Shown: positions 22,706 to 31,988, counted from the first letter of the stretch. The stretch: 33,033 bases of DNA from JANXVV01 sp038230975 (GCA_038230975.1 JBBRMF010000025.1:1-33033); one strand, 5' to 3'. Numbers and translations: made by a program. Notes: generated by a model from the sequence alone, not told the origin.

Positions 22706-24715
22706 ATGAGCAAGACATTGAACTGGGGCATTTTGGGTGCCGGCGCGATCGCCAAGACATTTGCCAAGGGGGTGGCGCGCACGTCCAGCGGCAAGGTGAT
22801 CGCCATTGGAAGCCGCTCGCAAAGCAAGGCCGATCAATTTGGGGATGAGCTGAATATCCCCCGCCGTTATGGAAGTTACGACGCGTTGCTGGCCGACCCG
22901 CAAGTGCAAGCGGTGTATATCGCCACTCCGCATCCCGAGCATGCCGAATGGGCCATCAAGGCGGCTGAGGCAAAAAAACATTTGCTGTGCGAAAAACCGA
23001 TCGGACTGAATTTCGGTGAAGCGATGGCGATTGTGGAAGCCGCGCGCGACAACGATGTTTTCCTGATGGAAGCGTTCATGTATCGCTGCCATCCGCAGAC
23101 TCAGAAGCTGGTTAAACTGGTTAAAGAAAAGGCCATCGGCGACGTCAAGCTGATTCAAGCGACGTTTGGATTTCGCGCCCCGTTCGATCCGAAGCAGAGG
23201 TTATGGGCAAATGAACTGGGAGGCGGCGGTATACTCGACGTGGGTTGTTACCCGATCTCGATGGCGCGCCTGATCGCCGGCGCAGCACTCGGAAAAGATT
23301 TCGCCGACCCGATACGCGTAAGTGGTGCCGGGCATCTTCATCCGATCACTCGGGCGGATGAATATGCCGTCGCCAGCCTGCAGTTTGCAGGCGGCATCAT
23401 CGCCAGCGTGGCGACGGGGATCGGGATCGAGCAGGAAAATGTCGTCCGCATCTATGGCACGGATGGATACATTCTTGTGCCCAATCCCTGGTTACCGGGT
23501 GAAGGCGGTTTGGGAACTAAAATCCTCCTCTACACGAACGGCCAACCGACGCCGCGCGAGATCGCAGTCGAGACTCCGAATTGGTTGTATGCGCTTGAAG
23601 CCGACACGGTGGCGGCTCATATCGGTTTACGACAAGCCCCGTCTCCAGCGATGAGTTGGAACGACACGCTCGGCAATATGAAGACACTGGACCAATGGCG
23701 ACAAGCCATCGGTTTGACATACGACGCGGAAAAACCAGATCGCATTCCTACGGTTTCCCGAAAGCCGCTGGCGGTTCAACCCCGCGGCCCTAAAAACACC
23801 ATGAAGCACGGCGTGATCGCTGGCGTCGATCTACCGGTTTCGCGCGTGGCATTGGGCGTGGACAATGAAACCTTTTCCCCGGTGGTTGCCGCGCTCTGGG
23901 ATGATTTTTTTGAGCATGGCGGCAACTGCTTCGACACGGCTTACATCTATCAGTCCGGTCTATGTGAAAAAGCCCTGGGCGATTGGGTTCGGGCGCGAAA
24001 TACGCGGAGCCAGATTGCAATTCTCAGCAAAGGCGGCCACACACCCGAGTGCTTTCCCGGCCCGATATCACGGCAGCACCAAGCGAGCCTTGATCGACTG
24101 CAAACCGATTATGTCGATCTCTATATGCTCCACCGCGACAACTCGGAAGTGCCCGTCGGCGAATTTGTCGATGTGCTGAACGAGCATTTAAAAAATGGGT
24201 CGATGAAAGCCATCGGGGCCAGCAATTGGACTTTGTCGCGCATTCAAGAGTTCAACAATTGGGCGAAAAAGAACGGTAAAACGGGCATCGCGGCGATTAG
24301 TAATCAACTGAGCCTTGCACGAATGATCGCCCCGCCGTGGGCCGGGTGCCTTTCGGCGAATGATCCGGCAATGCTCGCATGGCTCCATCAAACCCAGACC
24401 GCACTCATGCCCTGGTCAAGCCAGGGACGAGGATTCTTTCTTCCCTCAACCGCGCCTGATAATCGCGAAGATTCAGAACTTGTCCGATGCTGGTACAGCG
24501 AAGACAACTTCCGTCGGCTCGAACGGGCAAGAGAATTGGCTGAGAAAAAGAATGTGTCGCCGATCCAAATCGCGCTGGCGTATGTGCTGCATCAGCCATT
24601 CCCCACATTCCCACTGATCGGCCCGCGAACGATCCACGAAATCCGCAGCAGCCTGCGCGGATTGGATGTCGAATTGAGACCGCAGGAAGTTCGATGGTTG
24701 AACCTGCAGGATTGA
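22706..24715 (+). CDS. Gfo/Idh/MocA oxidoreductase fused to an aldo/keto reductase
   Basis: A 669-residue two-enzyme polypeptide. Residues 1-350 are a Gfo/Idh/MocA sugar/diol dehydrogenase: ILGAGAIAKTFA at 9-20, EKP at 96-98 with catalytic Lys97, and GGGGILDVGCYPI at 172-184, the pattern of the dihydrodiol/xylose-dehydrogenase subgroup. Residues 367-669 are an aldo/keto reductase with its whole tetrad: Asp410, Tyr415, Lys442 and His476, and SKGG, YVDLYMLHRD and IGASNW as usual. The linker (about 350-366) is Pro/Arg/Lys-rich. Both halves look active. The likely substrates are sugars or their keto forms, perhaps sequential redox steps. TAAGG lies eight bases before the ATG. The serine hydrolase follows 17 bases later. 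Confidence 0.92.
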   Translation: MSKTLNWGILGAGAIAKTFAKGVARTSSGKVIAIGSRSQSKADQFGDELNIPRRYGSYDALLADPQVQAVYIATPHPEHAEWAIKAAEAKKHLLCEKPIGLNFGEAMAIVEAARDNDVFLMEAFMYRCHPQTQKLVKLVKEKAIGDVKLIQATFGFRAPFDPKQRLWANELGGGGILDVGCYPISMARLIAGAALGKDFADPIRVSGAGHLHPITRADEYAVASLQFAGGIIASVATGIGIEQENVVRIYGTDGYILVPNPWLPGEGGLGTKILLYTNGQPTPREIAVETPNWLYALEADTVAAHIGLRQAPSPAMSWNDTLGNMKTLDQWRQAIGLTYDAEKPDRIPTVSRKPLAVQPRGPKNTMKHGVIAGVDLPVSRVALGVDNETFSPVVAALWDDFFEHGGNCFDTAYIYQSGLCEKALGDWVRARNTRSQIAILSKGGHTPECFPGPISRQHQASLDRLQTDYVDLYMLHRDNSEVPVGEFVDVLNEHLKNGSMKAIGASNWTLSRIQEFNNWAKKNGKTGIAAISNQLSLARMIAPPWAGCLSANDPAMLAWLHQTQTALMPWSSQGRGFFLPSTAPDNREDSELVRCWYSEDNFRRLERARELAEKKNVSPIQIALAYVLHQPFPTFPLIGPRTIHEIRSSLRGLDVELRPQEVRWLNLQD

Positions 24716-24732
24716 ATCGTCGGAGGATGAAG

Positions 24733-25854
24733 ATGAACTCCGAACTCAGTCATGCGATGGCCGTCGTGCAACAAGGGATCGAAGCCGGGCTTCATCCAGG
24801 TGCGCAGTTGTATATTTCGCTGCGTGGGCGGGTACTCGTGGATTATGCAGTGGGCGAAGCGCGGCCGGGTGTACCGATGACACCCGATTCCCTCAACCTT
24901 TGGCTGAGCTCAACCAAGCCCATCGCCGCCGTCGCCATCGCCCAATTGTGGGAGCGTGGCTTACTTGAACTGGATGACCCGGTGATTCGCTTCATCCCGG
25001 AATTCGGACAAAAGGGAAAAGGTGCGATTACGATTCGGCACATTCTCACGCATACCGCCGGGTTTCGAGCACCGCCAAGGTCGGAACAAGTGCCGTGGGA
25101 ACAGATTGTCGCCGAGATGTGTGCCGCTCGACAGGAACCCGGATGGGTGCCCGGAAAAAAGGCGGGTTATCACCCCGCTTCTTCCTGGTACATCCTCGGC
25201 GAAATAGTTCGGCGGCTCGATGGACGCGCGTTTTCCCGCTACGTTCGAGAAATGATCTTCGAGCCATCGGGCATGAAGCATTCGTGGGTGGGCATGACCT
25301 TGGAAACATTTCAAGCCTATGGGAATCGTATTGCGTTAATGCAAGATACAACGAAATCGCCCCCGGAATCCCTGGATATAAAAGCAATCGCCACCTCATC
25401 TCGCCCGGGCAGCAGCGGTTGGGGACCAATTCGTGAACTTGGAGAGTTCTATGAAATGCTGCTGAATCGCGGCAGGACTGGAGACTTCGTAGGGTCCGCT
25501 TTAGCGGACCCTACGGATAGGATTCTTGCATCTCAAACGGTCGAAGCGATTACGGCTCGCCATCGCACGGGAATGATCGACGTCACGTTCAAAGCGCAGA
25601 TTGATTGGGGGCTCGGGTTTCTGTTGAATTCACCCCATCCGAATCCGGATTTGCCATACGGCTACGGTGTGAACGCTTCGCCGAGAACATTCGGACACGG
25701 CGGCGCGCAATCCTCCGGGGCATTTTGTGATCCGGAAATGGCGTTGGTCGTCGCATACGTATTCAACGGCCGGCCTGGTGAAGAACGCCATCACGCGAGA
25801 CGAAAAGCATTGCTTGAAGCAGTCTACGCAGATTTGAAAATGGGGACGGAGTAG
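24733..25854 (+). CDS. Serine hydrolase, class C beta-lactamase/esterase family
   Basis: A 373-residue protein of the beta-lactamase-like serine hydrolase fold (esterases, D-peptidases and class C enzymes). Nucleophile motif SSTK: Ser59 and Lys62; Tyr146 in the second motif reads YHP rather than YSN; the third-motif region is FGHGGAQSSG. No signal peptide is visible, so it is probably cytoplasmic and an esterase or peptidase rather than a resistance enzyme. ATG 24733 is preceded by GGAGG with six bases spacing; the frame is open from 24694. A 28-base palindromic repeat reads in frame at 25488-25515 and adds VGSALADPT, residues around 253-261. It is probably cotranscribed with the fusion gene. 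Confidence 0.86.
   Translation: MNSELSHAMAVVQQGIEAGLHPGAQLYISLRGRVLVDYAVGEARPGVPMTPDSLNLWLSSTKPIAAVAIAQLWERGLLELDDPVIRFIPEFGQKGKGAITIRHILTHTAGFRAPPRSEQVPWEQIVAEMCAARQEPGWVPGKKAGYHPASSWYILGEIVRRLDGRAFSRYVREMIFEPSGMKHSWVGMTLETFQAYGNRIALMQDTTKSPPESLDIKAIATSSRPGSSGWGPIRELGEFYEMLLNRGRTGDFVGSALADPTDRILASQTVEAITARHRTGMIDVTFKAQIDWGLGFLLNSPHPNPDLPYGYGVNASPRTFGHGGAQSSGAFCDPEMALVVAYVFNGRPGEERHHARRKALLEAVYADLKMGTE
25488..25515. repeat. In-frame palindromic hairpin inside the hydrolase gene (family D relative)
   Basis: CGTAGGGTCCGCT at 25488-25500 and AGCGGACCCTACG at 25503-25515 form a perfect 13-bp stem with a two-base loop. The reading frame continues through it as FVGSALADPT. The core resembles the intergenic element at 21541-21608. 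Confidence 0.85.
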
Positions 25855-25862
25855 GCGATCGA

Positions 25863-26666
25863 TCAGGCCGGGAGATCTTCGCCGAATAAGACATACCAGT
25901 TTTTCTGGGCAGCCGCGCGAAGATTCGGATCAGCCAGCAAGGATTGCGCGGAATTTTTCAGGCAATCCACGATCGTGGCTCGATCGAGCCTGGGGAGCAA
26001 CATTCGCAAATCATCGCGGTCTTTCGTGCGTTTGCTGAAAAGCTTCCTGACAAAGATATCGACTGGGTGAACCAGGGAAACATCCAACTTTCCAAAACGT
26101 CCGATGGATTCCACCCGTTGCAACCAGCCAGAAGGAAGGTAGTGGGATTGAAAGTGGGTCAGCCTCAATCCATACCGCTGCACTAACCCTTCCAATAATT
26201 CGTGCTCAATGCGGATGGTATTTGGAACCTCATCGACGACATCGATATCATCCGTCGCGCGGCACAGCAATCCACGGAGAATTAGAGCGGTCGAACCACC
26301 GATCTCCAGCCGCGCCGGTGCTTTTAATATGTCGCCCAACTCTCGCAGAAATTGCCTCAGCGTGTGAGGATCGGTCGCATCAGCCATCCGCCGCTCCAAC
26401 GAGGGAAAACGTGGCTCGCCCAGATTCTCCGCTCGTATACTTCGAATCAAGGATCTCGCAGAGTCACTCAATCGCGCGTCAAGGCAATCGTGTCCCCAAT
26501 ATCGTTGCAACGCATCTGACGCGTCGCGCAAGAGAATTCGAGTTCGAAAATCATTGGAATTTTTTTGGCATTCAGCTTCCATGGCGTGCAGGAGGGACTC
26601 GGGATCGATAGACGGTGTCCCCTTTACCAACGTCCAAAGGTCCATGGGGTCACCCGTTGCGGTCAT
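25863..26666 (-). CDS. Nucleotidyltransferase-like protein (DUF6036/AbiEii-type fold)
   Basis: A 267-residue protein. The middle carries GGSTALILRG followed by TDDIDVVDEV, the Gly-Gly-Ser and Asp-x-Asp arrangement of minimal nucleotidyltransferases of the DUF6036/AbiEii/MenA-like kind; RFGKLDVSLVHPVDIFVRKLF and KDRDDL downstream fit the rest of that fold. The N-terminal 110 residues are helical and not recognised. Such proteins can be toxins or tRNA-modifying enzymes paired with a small antitoxin; no obvious partner is beside it. Start ATG 26666 is kept, with ATG 26645 as alternative; no good ribosome site exists for either. The stop converges with the serine hydrolase stop across eight bases. 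Confidence 0.7.
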   Translation of the reverse strand: MTATGDPMDLWTLVKGTPSIDPESLLHAMEAECQKNSNDFRTRILLRDASDALQRYWGHDCLDARLSDSARSLIRSIRAENLGEPRFPSLERRMADATDPHTLRQFLRELGDILKAPARLEIGGSTALILRGLLCRATDDIDVVDEVPNTIRIEHELLEGLVQRYGLRLTHFQSHYLPSGWLQRVESIGRFGKLDVSLVHPVDIFVRKLFSKRTKDRDDLRMLLPRLDRATIVDCLKNSAQSLLADPNLRAAAQKNWYVLFGEDLPA

Positions 26667-26702
26667 ATTGATGCGCGAAAAGATCGCTGCGTTTTCAAAA
26701 CG

Positions 26703-29700
26703 TCATACGTGCGTCGGTGAACGTAAACTCTCAAGTAGCGAACGTTGTGCTTCGATCGCTTCTTCAGGCACTCGCGTCAGTTCCGCCTCAATGGCGGTTC
26801 TGGCTTCGTTCATCTTCGGATACCGCACTTCGCGATAACCCGTAACTGCTTCGGGAGATTTAAGCACGCGGAGCGCTTGAACATAACCGCTCGGCGTGAC
26901 CAGATTCACGCGATCGAGCAACGCGATATACCAGTCGCGAAATTCAACTTCGCGACGGTGCCAACCAGGAAGCTTTCGCCACCACTTCATTCGACGCACG
27001 AGATTCAAATGCCAGTCATGCGTCGTGATGGTCAAGCGAATGCGACGGCGGCCGATGTTGAATTCAGGGCTTGTGTGGTGTCGATAAACAAGCCTGTCAC
27101 CGTTGCTGACATCGACGCCATATTTGGCGATATCGCGCTGTTTTTTCTCATAGCGCGTCAGCAAATACGCGACGTAAGGCTCATCCTTGATCAGCATGAC
27201 TTTGGCCAGGTTCCAGATCGCGGCGGAAGTGGCGGCGTATCGGTTTTCTTCGCTGTCGCGCTTATACACGCCGCGAACCAGTTCAATGTACCGCCTTGCA
27301 AATACATGATCCTGATATTGAAGCAGATCATATATTCGCATCGCCAGATCATACTTCGAGTCTTCCGACAAATTCCGCATTTGTTTCATCGCCCAATGCA
27401 CAAGCTTTTCTAAATGCATTGACCATTTTCGCCCGCGAAAGCGCGTTTTGCGGAGGATGCGGCATTTGTTAGTCACTAACTGTTCCCATGTTTCCGGAAT
27501 GGGTTTATTCGGCAGCGCGCGCGGTTCAAGCGCAAGCTTACGCCCAATATTGAACGCCTTGAGGTTCTTACGATGGTCGCGGCGAATGGTGTCTTTAATC
27601 GCCCAGGCCATGCTATGCGCGGAAACCGGGATGAGCCCAAGTTGAAACGCCACACCGAGCATCATGATGTTGGAGTATTGCTTACTACCAAGTCGTTCTT
27701 CGCAGAGTTGGGCGAGGTTTTTCGCATAGCTGTGTTCTTCCCGGCACTGCTCGTAGATCAGGTCGCGCAGTTTCTCCGGATCAAAATCCTGTTTGCCGAG
27801 CAACGTATAAACCGTCGGTTGTTTGTGGAGATTCAGAACCGCGCACGTCCGATCTTTGGCGGCAATGCGGAACCCTTCGCGTGAATCAGTGGCGCGGGCG
27901 GCTTCGAGAATATCGATGCCAAGGAGCAGATCGGCGCGGCCGTACGGGATCATGCCGGTCGTGGGGTAGAAGGTGTTATCCGGGGCGGCAAGACCCGGTG
28001 CGTCGCCTGCGGCTTCCGCTTCCGGCTTGGAATTCAGCTCGTCGTCTTTGATGTAGGTGATTTGCGCGAAGACACCACCGTTGCGGATGGCCAAGCCCTT
28101 CTTGTCCTGGAAGATGACGCGGAAGCCTTCTTTATGACCGGCGCGCACGAGAATGCTGGTGACGATACCGATGCCCATTCCACCCACACCGCTCAGGTGA
28201 ACGCGCCAGGGATCGCCCGCGGAACTCATCGCGTGCAAAGCGGTTGGATCGGGCAGTTTATCGAGTGCCATGTGCGGCAGCATGTACCGACGACGATGTT
28301 GCCGAACCACGGTCACTTGCTCAAAGCTCGGGCAAGGTTTAACCGTCGTGCCAAATTCATTGCTGACCGAAACCCGCTCGCAAGCCCCGTCGTTTACGCA
28401 CCATGTCAGATCGGTATCGATCTTACGGCCGTAGTCCGTGTCGACGGTCGTCAATCCCGGGCAAGCCGTCTGCTTTGTGCATTCCAGGCAATTCTCGCAG
28501 ACCTCCGGCGTGACGTTCATATGCGTCTTTTTCGGGAGATATCCTTTTTCCTTGATCGTCTTTCGCTCTTCACGGTTCTTAGTTCGGTGATACGTAATGC
28601 CGCATTCCTTGTCGGCGATGATCACCTTCACACCATCGGAAAGGATCGTTTTTTCAAGGACGCTTTTGTACCGAGAGCGATTGGCGGGGCTGAGTTTGGT
28701 CACGGTCAGCGGGCTCGTGCCAGCCATGCCGCGCACGATGGTTTCGATATCTTGCAGCCAAGTGTGATTGCCCAGCACATCTTCTTCCGTACCCGGATGT
28801 TCCTGATGGCCGGTCATCGCCGTCGTGCCGTTTTCAAGAATGATGTAGGTCAGATCCTGCCCATTCTTGATACTGTTGCTGATGGCGATTTGGCCAGAGT
28901 GGAAAAACGTTCCATCCCCCAGGAAGACGATCTGCTTGTTTGTAATAAACGGATCGATCCCGCTGCCCGTACCGCCGCCGAGGCCCATGCCGCTGTAGTT
29001 GTGCATGAGTTGTTCGGTGGGTGCGAACATGAGCATGGTGTAGCAACCCGTGTCACCGTGCGCGACCAGGTCGACCGGGGCCAGGCCGTGCTCATCCATC
29101 ATGTATTTTGGGTCGGCGAAGTTTTTGCGAATTTCAAGCAGTGTCGCCGACGAATCGCGATGCGGGCAACCGGGGCAAAACGTGGGCGTTCTAGGGACGA
29201 GATTCTCTGCGGCTTTCGTGAGAATTTCGAGCTTCGGTCTGCTCGCGCGACGGAGGATCTCCAGTTCCTTACTCAACTTTCCATTGCGCATCTCGGCGGG
29301 GATGGATTCCGTCGCTTTGAAAAGTGGAATGAGAATCTGCGCCAAAACCGATGTGTTCAATCCGCGCGTGTCAGGAATGCCCGCCAGCGGACTGATCACT
29401 TGGGAAAGCGGGTTCAGTTGAACCGGTGTGGGGAAGGACTTTCCAAATAGCCGCCCGGCCAGCTCCGCAGCTTCTGCCGGATAGGCTCGAAACAGACCGT
29501 CACGGATATTCTTTTCCAGAAAACTCCGCCGTTCTTCAATCACGATCATGAACTTGCAGGTTTTGCTGAATTCGCGAACCATTTCGACATCGGCCGGATA
29601 GCTCATGCCAAGGTCTAGAACCGGGAACTCACCCAGCAAACCGATGTCCGCCAAGACATGATCCAGGTAGGGTTTGCCCATGCCTGTGGTGATAAAACCA

Positions 29701-30512
29701 AGTGGAGATAAAGAACCCGGGGCGTCGGTTGCGCCTTTCGCTTGCGGCTTTGCGGGATAAATGCGATTGATCCCGACCTCGCGGGCGGTTTTTATCGTCG
29801 TGGCATAACGATCCGCAACGCCCAGTTCTTTTTGCCACGTGCGAGGGGGTAACAGAACGGTGCGCTCGACCGGAATAGCCACCGTATCCAGCGTCTGCCG
29901 ATGCTTGGTGTTGATCTCGGGGAATTGATTCGGGCGCGTGATGACCGTGCCTCCGCCGTCGGCATGGGCGGTGGTCACGATGTAACCAATATATAAACCT
30001 GCGCTCCGCGAAAGCTTGAAGCAGAGATCGATCCAATCCTTCAATTGCTGTGGGCCACCCGGTTCCACGACGGGGATGCGGAGGTGTTCATATAAAAATC
30101 GGCTATCGGCCGGCACCTGTGTGCTATCACACCAGGGGTCGTCACCGGTGATAATGACCACCCCGCCTTCGGGATTGGCTCCGGCAAGGGTACCCAGCGC
30201 AAATGCATCGGCCGCGACGTGTAAGCCGACACTTTTCATGACGACGGCAGTGCGGCAGGGCAACATCTGTGAACCATTTGCCGCCGCAGCGCCCAGTGCT
30301 TCGTTGTTGGCTTGAAAGGCTCGAATGCCTTTGTCCTGAATGAGCTTGCTGAGATCGCCAAGGATGTCGAAGAACCCGGCGACTGGGGAACCGGGATAGC
30401 CGGTCATCAGATGAATGCCGCCTTCAACTTCAAGGCAACCTTTGACGAGCAGTTCGTTGCCCGTAAATACTTCCCGGCCGCTGCCGGCGAGAAACCTCGG
30501 ATCGAGTGCCAT
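26703..30512 (-). CDS. Indolepyruvate ferredoxin oxidoreductase, alpha and gamma subunits fused, DUF6537 C-terminus
   Basis: A 1269-residue thiamine-diphosphate enzyme that oxidatively decarboxylates aryl 2-oxoacids such as indolepyruvate to the acyl-CoA, reducing ferredoxin. The N-terminal pyrimidine-binding domain starts at TGNELLVKG and includes GYPGSPV. The thiamine domain spans about 440-600, with FCPGCPH at 445-451 and GDGTFFHSG at 532-540. The Fe-S segment has Cys672, 675, 678, 684 then 705, 711 and 727, the spacing of fused enzymes of this type rather than two plain ferredoxin motifs. The gamma domain begins near 765 (GVGGMGIGIVTSILVRAG), and the last 300 residues match the DUF6537 extension. 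ATG 30512 follows AAGGA by about ten bases; TTG 30530 is the open-frame limit. Role: aromatic amino-acid breakdown. Confidence 0.93.
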   Translation of the reverse strand: MALDPRFLAGSGREVFTGNELLVKGCLEVEGGIHLMTGYPGSPVAGFFDILGDLSKLIQDKGIRAFQANNEALGAAAANGSQMLPCRTAVVMKSVGLHVAADAFALGTLAGANPEGGVVIITGDDPWCDSTQVPADSRFLYEHLRIPVVEPGGPQQLKDWIDLCFKLSRSAGLYIGYIVTTAHADGGGTVITRPNQFPEINTKHRQTLDTVAIPVERTVLLPPRTWQKELGVADRYATTIKTAREVGINRIYPAKPQAKGATDAPGSLSPLGFITTGMGKPYLDHVLADIGLLGEFPVLDLGMSYPADVEMVREFSKTCKFMIVIEERRSFLEKNIRDGLFRAYPAEAAELAGRLFGKSFPTPVQLNPLSQVISPLAGIPDTRGLNTSVLAQILIPLFKATESIPAEMRNGKLSKELEILRRASRPKLEILTKAAENLVPRTPTFCPGCPHRDSSATLLEIRKNFADPKYMMDEHGLAPVDLVAHGDTGCYTMLMFAPTEQLMHNYSGMGLGGGTGSGIDPFITNKQIVFLGDGTFFHSGQIAISNSIKNGQDLTYIILENGTTAMTGHQEHPGTEEDVLGNHTWLQDIETIVRGMAGTSPLTVTKLSPANRSRYKSVLEKTILSDGVKVIIADKECGITYHRTKNREERKTIKEKGYLPKKTHMNVTPEVCENCLECTKQTACPGLTTVDTDYGRKIDTDLTWCVNDGACERVSVSNEFGTTVKPCPSFEQVTVVRQHRRRYMLPHMALDKLPDPTALHAMSSAGDPWRVHLSGVGGMGIGIVTSILVRAGHKEGFRVIFQDKKGLAIRNGGVFAQITYIKDDELNSKPEAEAAGDAPGLAAPDNTFYPTTGMIPYGRADLLLGIDILEAARATDSREGFRIAAKDRTCAVLNLHKQPTVYTLLGKQDFDPEKLRDLIYEQCREEHSYAKNLAQLCEERLGSKQYSNIMMLGVAFQLGLIPVSAHSMAWAIKDTIRRDHRKNLKAFNIGRKLALEPRALPNKPIPETWEQLVTNKCRILRKTRFRGRKWSMHLEKLVHWAMKQMRNLSEDSKYDLAMRIYDLLQYQDHVFARRYIELVRGVYKRDSEENRYAATSAAIWNLAKVMLIKDEPYVAYLLTRYEKKQRDIAKYGVDVSNGDRLVYRHHTSPEFNIGRRRIRLTITTHDWHLNLVRRMKWWRKLPGWHRREVEFRDWYIALLDRVNLVTPSGYVQALRVLKSPEAVTGYREVRYPKMNEARTAIEAELTRVPEEAIEAQRSLLESLRSPTHV

Positions 30513-30710
30513 AATCTGTCTGTCCTTCAACGGGGAGCCGGAAAAGTGCGCGTGCCACTTATCCTTTGCTCACGGCATGGCTTTCGGCCAACAGGATTGC
30601 TCCTTTAAGCGGCCGCAGGAGACACCGTTTTCGCACCGCTGCTTAGAGACCCTTGGTCAACCCGGGAATTTATGACCGGTTCGACCGCTTCCATTCCACC
30701 ACATTGGGGA

Positions 30711-30740
30711 ATCATATCATTATCGGCAGGTGCCTGACAA
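30711..30740 (-). promoter_or_regulatory. Candidate promoter of the indolepyruvate oxidoreductase gene
   Basis: On the minus strand TTGTCA (30735-30740, 5 of 6) and TATGAT (30711-30716, 5 of 6) are separated by 18 bases. Transcription would start near 30704, leaving a leader of about 190 bases before the ATG. No riboswitch-like structure was recognised in that leader. The gene-free stretch 30513-31031 holds this promoter and the nested repeat listed next. Confidence 0.5.
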
Positions 30741-30830
30741 CTTCCGCACATTGTAGCCGTTCGCCTGACCAAAAGGCAGACTAACCCGAAAAACCCTCCG
30801 GTGCCGGGGACGAAGCATATTGGTGACCAG

Positions 30831-30972
30831 GGGTGCCATGGCCACGCTCGCAAGGGGTCGTCTCACCGAATCGAGCCTCCGCGTGGCCATGTCTTTATAC
30901 CCGGGAAAGACATGGCCACGCGGAAAGATCCCTGTCGTTCCAACGGGGGAATGCTGCGTGGCCATGGCACCC
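30831..30972. repeat. Nested four-arm inverted repeat (dispersed family E)
   Basis: Outer arms 30831-30847 and 30956-30972 pair perfectly over 17 bases; inner arms 30879-30896 and 30906-30923 pair perfectly over 18 bases with a 9-base loop. All four arms share the core GCGTGGCCATG in alternating orientation, so either neighbouring arms or outer/inner partners can pair. It lies between the CHAD gene and the oxidoreductase promoter, and could form a cruciform or a terminator for the CHAD transcript. Confidence 0.85.
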
Positions 30973-31031
30973 AAAATCTTGCTCACCTCAAAAAGAGGTA
31001 CACCCCCTGACGATTCACCGGTCGAGATGCT

Positions 31032-31988
31032 TCAATCCGTTTCGAGCACCTCTCCGGCACTCCATGCGTTCCAGTAATTTTCCATACGCTCGAGAAAATC
31101 GGCGGGCTTTTCAGAGTATACGCGGTCGCCCAGCGTCATGACGGTTTGCTGTAGTTTCCGGCGGCGATCATCGATCGCTTCAAGGAGCGTTTCAAGATCC
31201 ATCGGTGTGGGAAACGCTGCGGCTTCCTGCAATAGAAACTGTCGCAGCACGAACAGATCGTGATCCTCTCCCAGGCCATCCGCCAGAACGTGGGCATTGC
31301 TCGAAAAGCGATCCAATACATCCGGCCAGATCGGTTTGATCAGCTCGGTATGAAGCTGAAGATCCTTCACGCACTTTCGCCAATCGTGAAGTGTGACGGC
31401 ATCCCGATCGTATCGAGCGTTCGCAAACGCCGCACGCCCCCGGCGGTAAACTTTCTTCAGCCCGCCCCGTAACGCGCTAAATCCTTTGCCATGAATGGTG
31501 CATTTCCGCACACGCCGTTTGGCGGCTTGGAGAATTTGCACGACTTCGTCTGTCGCATGTTCCTTCTGCAGCTTCAGGGCGGTTTGACGGCGAGCCACAA
31601 GCTTCGCGCGGACGGCCTGAATCGATGCCGTCGACGCATCCCGATCTTTGGACTCGCGAAGCTGATCAAACGTCTCCAGCAGAATTTTCGCATCACGCGC
31701 ATGCGAAAGAGCGCGCCCCACGTTGCGGAAAACGGTGTTCTCTTGACGCAGTACTTTTGAATCCACCGCACTGCGGGCAAGCCGCAATAGGGCGCGCAAC
31801 TTCTTGATTCGCTTTCGCGCATCGTGAATGGCATTATCCCGGCTGATCCGTCTTCCCCCCGTCAGAACCGTCAGAATCTGGTCGATCTCCTCGAGCATGA
31901 TTCGCTTTAGCGCACGCGGCACGGCCTCCTTGCGTTTGAACTCAAAACTCACGGCACCGATCTCCGAAATGAATCCCACGATCACCAT
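31032..31988 (-). CDS. CHAD domain-containing protein
   Basis: A 318-residue, strongly basic helical protein. CHAD domains (conserved histidine alpha-helical) bind inorganic polyphosphate. The two repeats are visible: the first with HDARKRIKKLRALLRLAR and LSHARDAKILLETF, the second with LHDWRKCVKDLQLHTELI and GLGEDHDLFVLRQFL; the conserved His residues are present in both. No CYTH/triphosphatase domain is fused and no polyphosphate kinase is nearby, so it is a stand-alone CHAD. Start ATG 31988 follows an in-frame GTG; an internal Met before EEIDQIL is possible. It lies downstream of arsC on the same strand with a 52-base gap, so read-through from the ars promoter is possible. Confidence 0.88.
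   Translation of the reverse strand: MVIVGFISEIGAVSFEFKRKEAVPRALKRIMLEEIDQILTVLTGGRRISRDNAIHDARKRIKKLRALLRLARSAVDSKVLRQENTVFRNVGRALSHARDAKILLETFDQLRESKDRDASTASIQAVRAKLVARRQTALKLQKEHATDEVVQILQAAKRRVRKCTIHGKGFSALRGGLKKVYRRGRAAFANARYDRDAVTLHDWRKCVKDLQLHTELIKPIWPDVLDRFSSNAHVLADGLGEDHDLFVLRQFLLQEAAAFPTPMDLETLLEAIDDRRRKLQQTVMTLGDRVYSEKPADFLERMENYWNAWSAGEVLETD

Noticed and set aside
28062..29450. A 462-codon open frame on the plus strand
   Set aside because: It is fully antisense to the indolepyruvate oxidoreductase gene, whose conserved motifs are on the minus strand; its translation has no family character.
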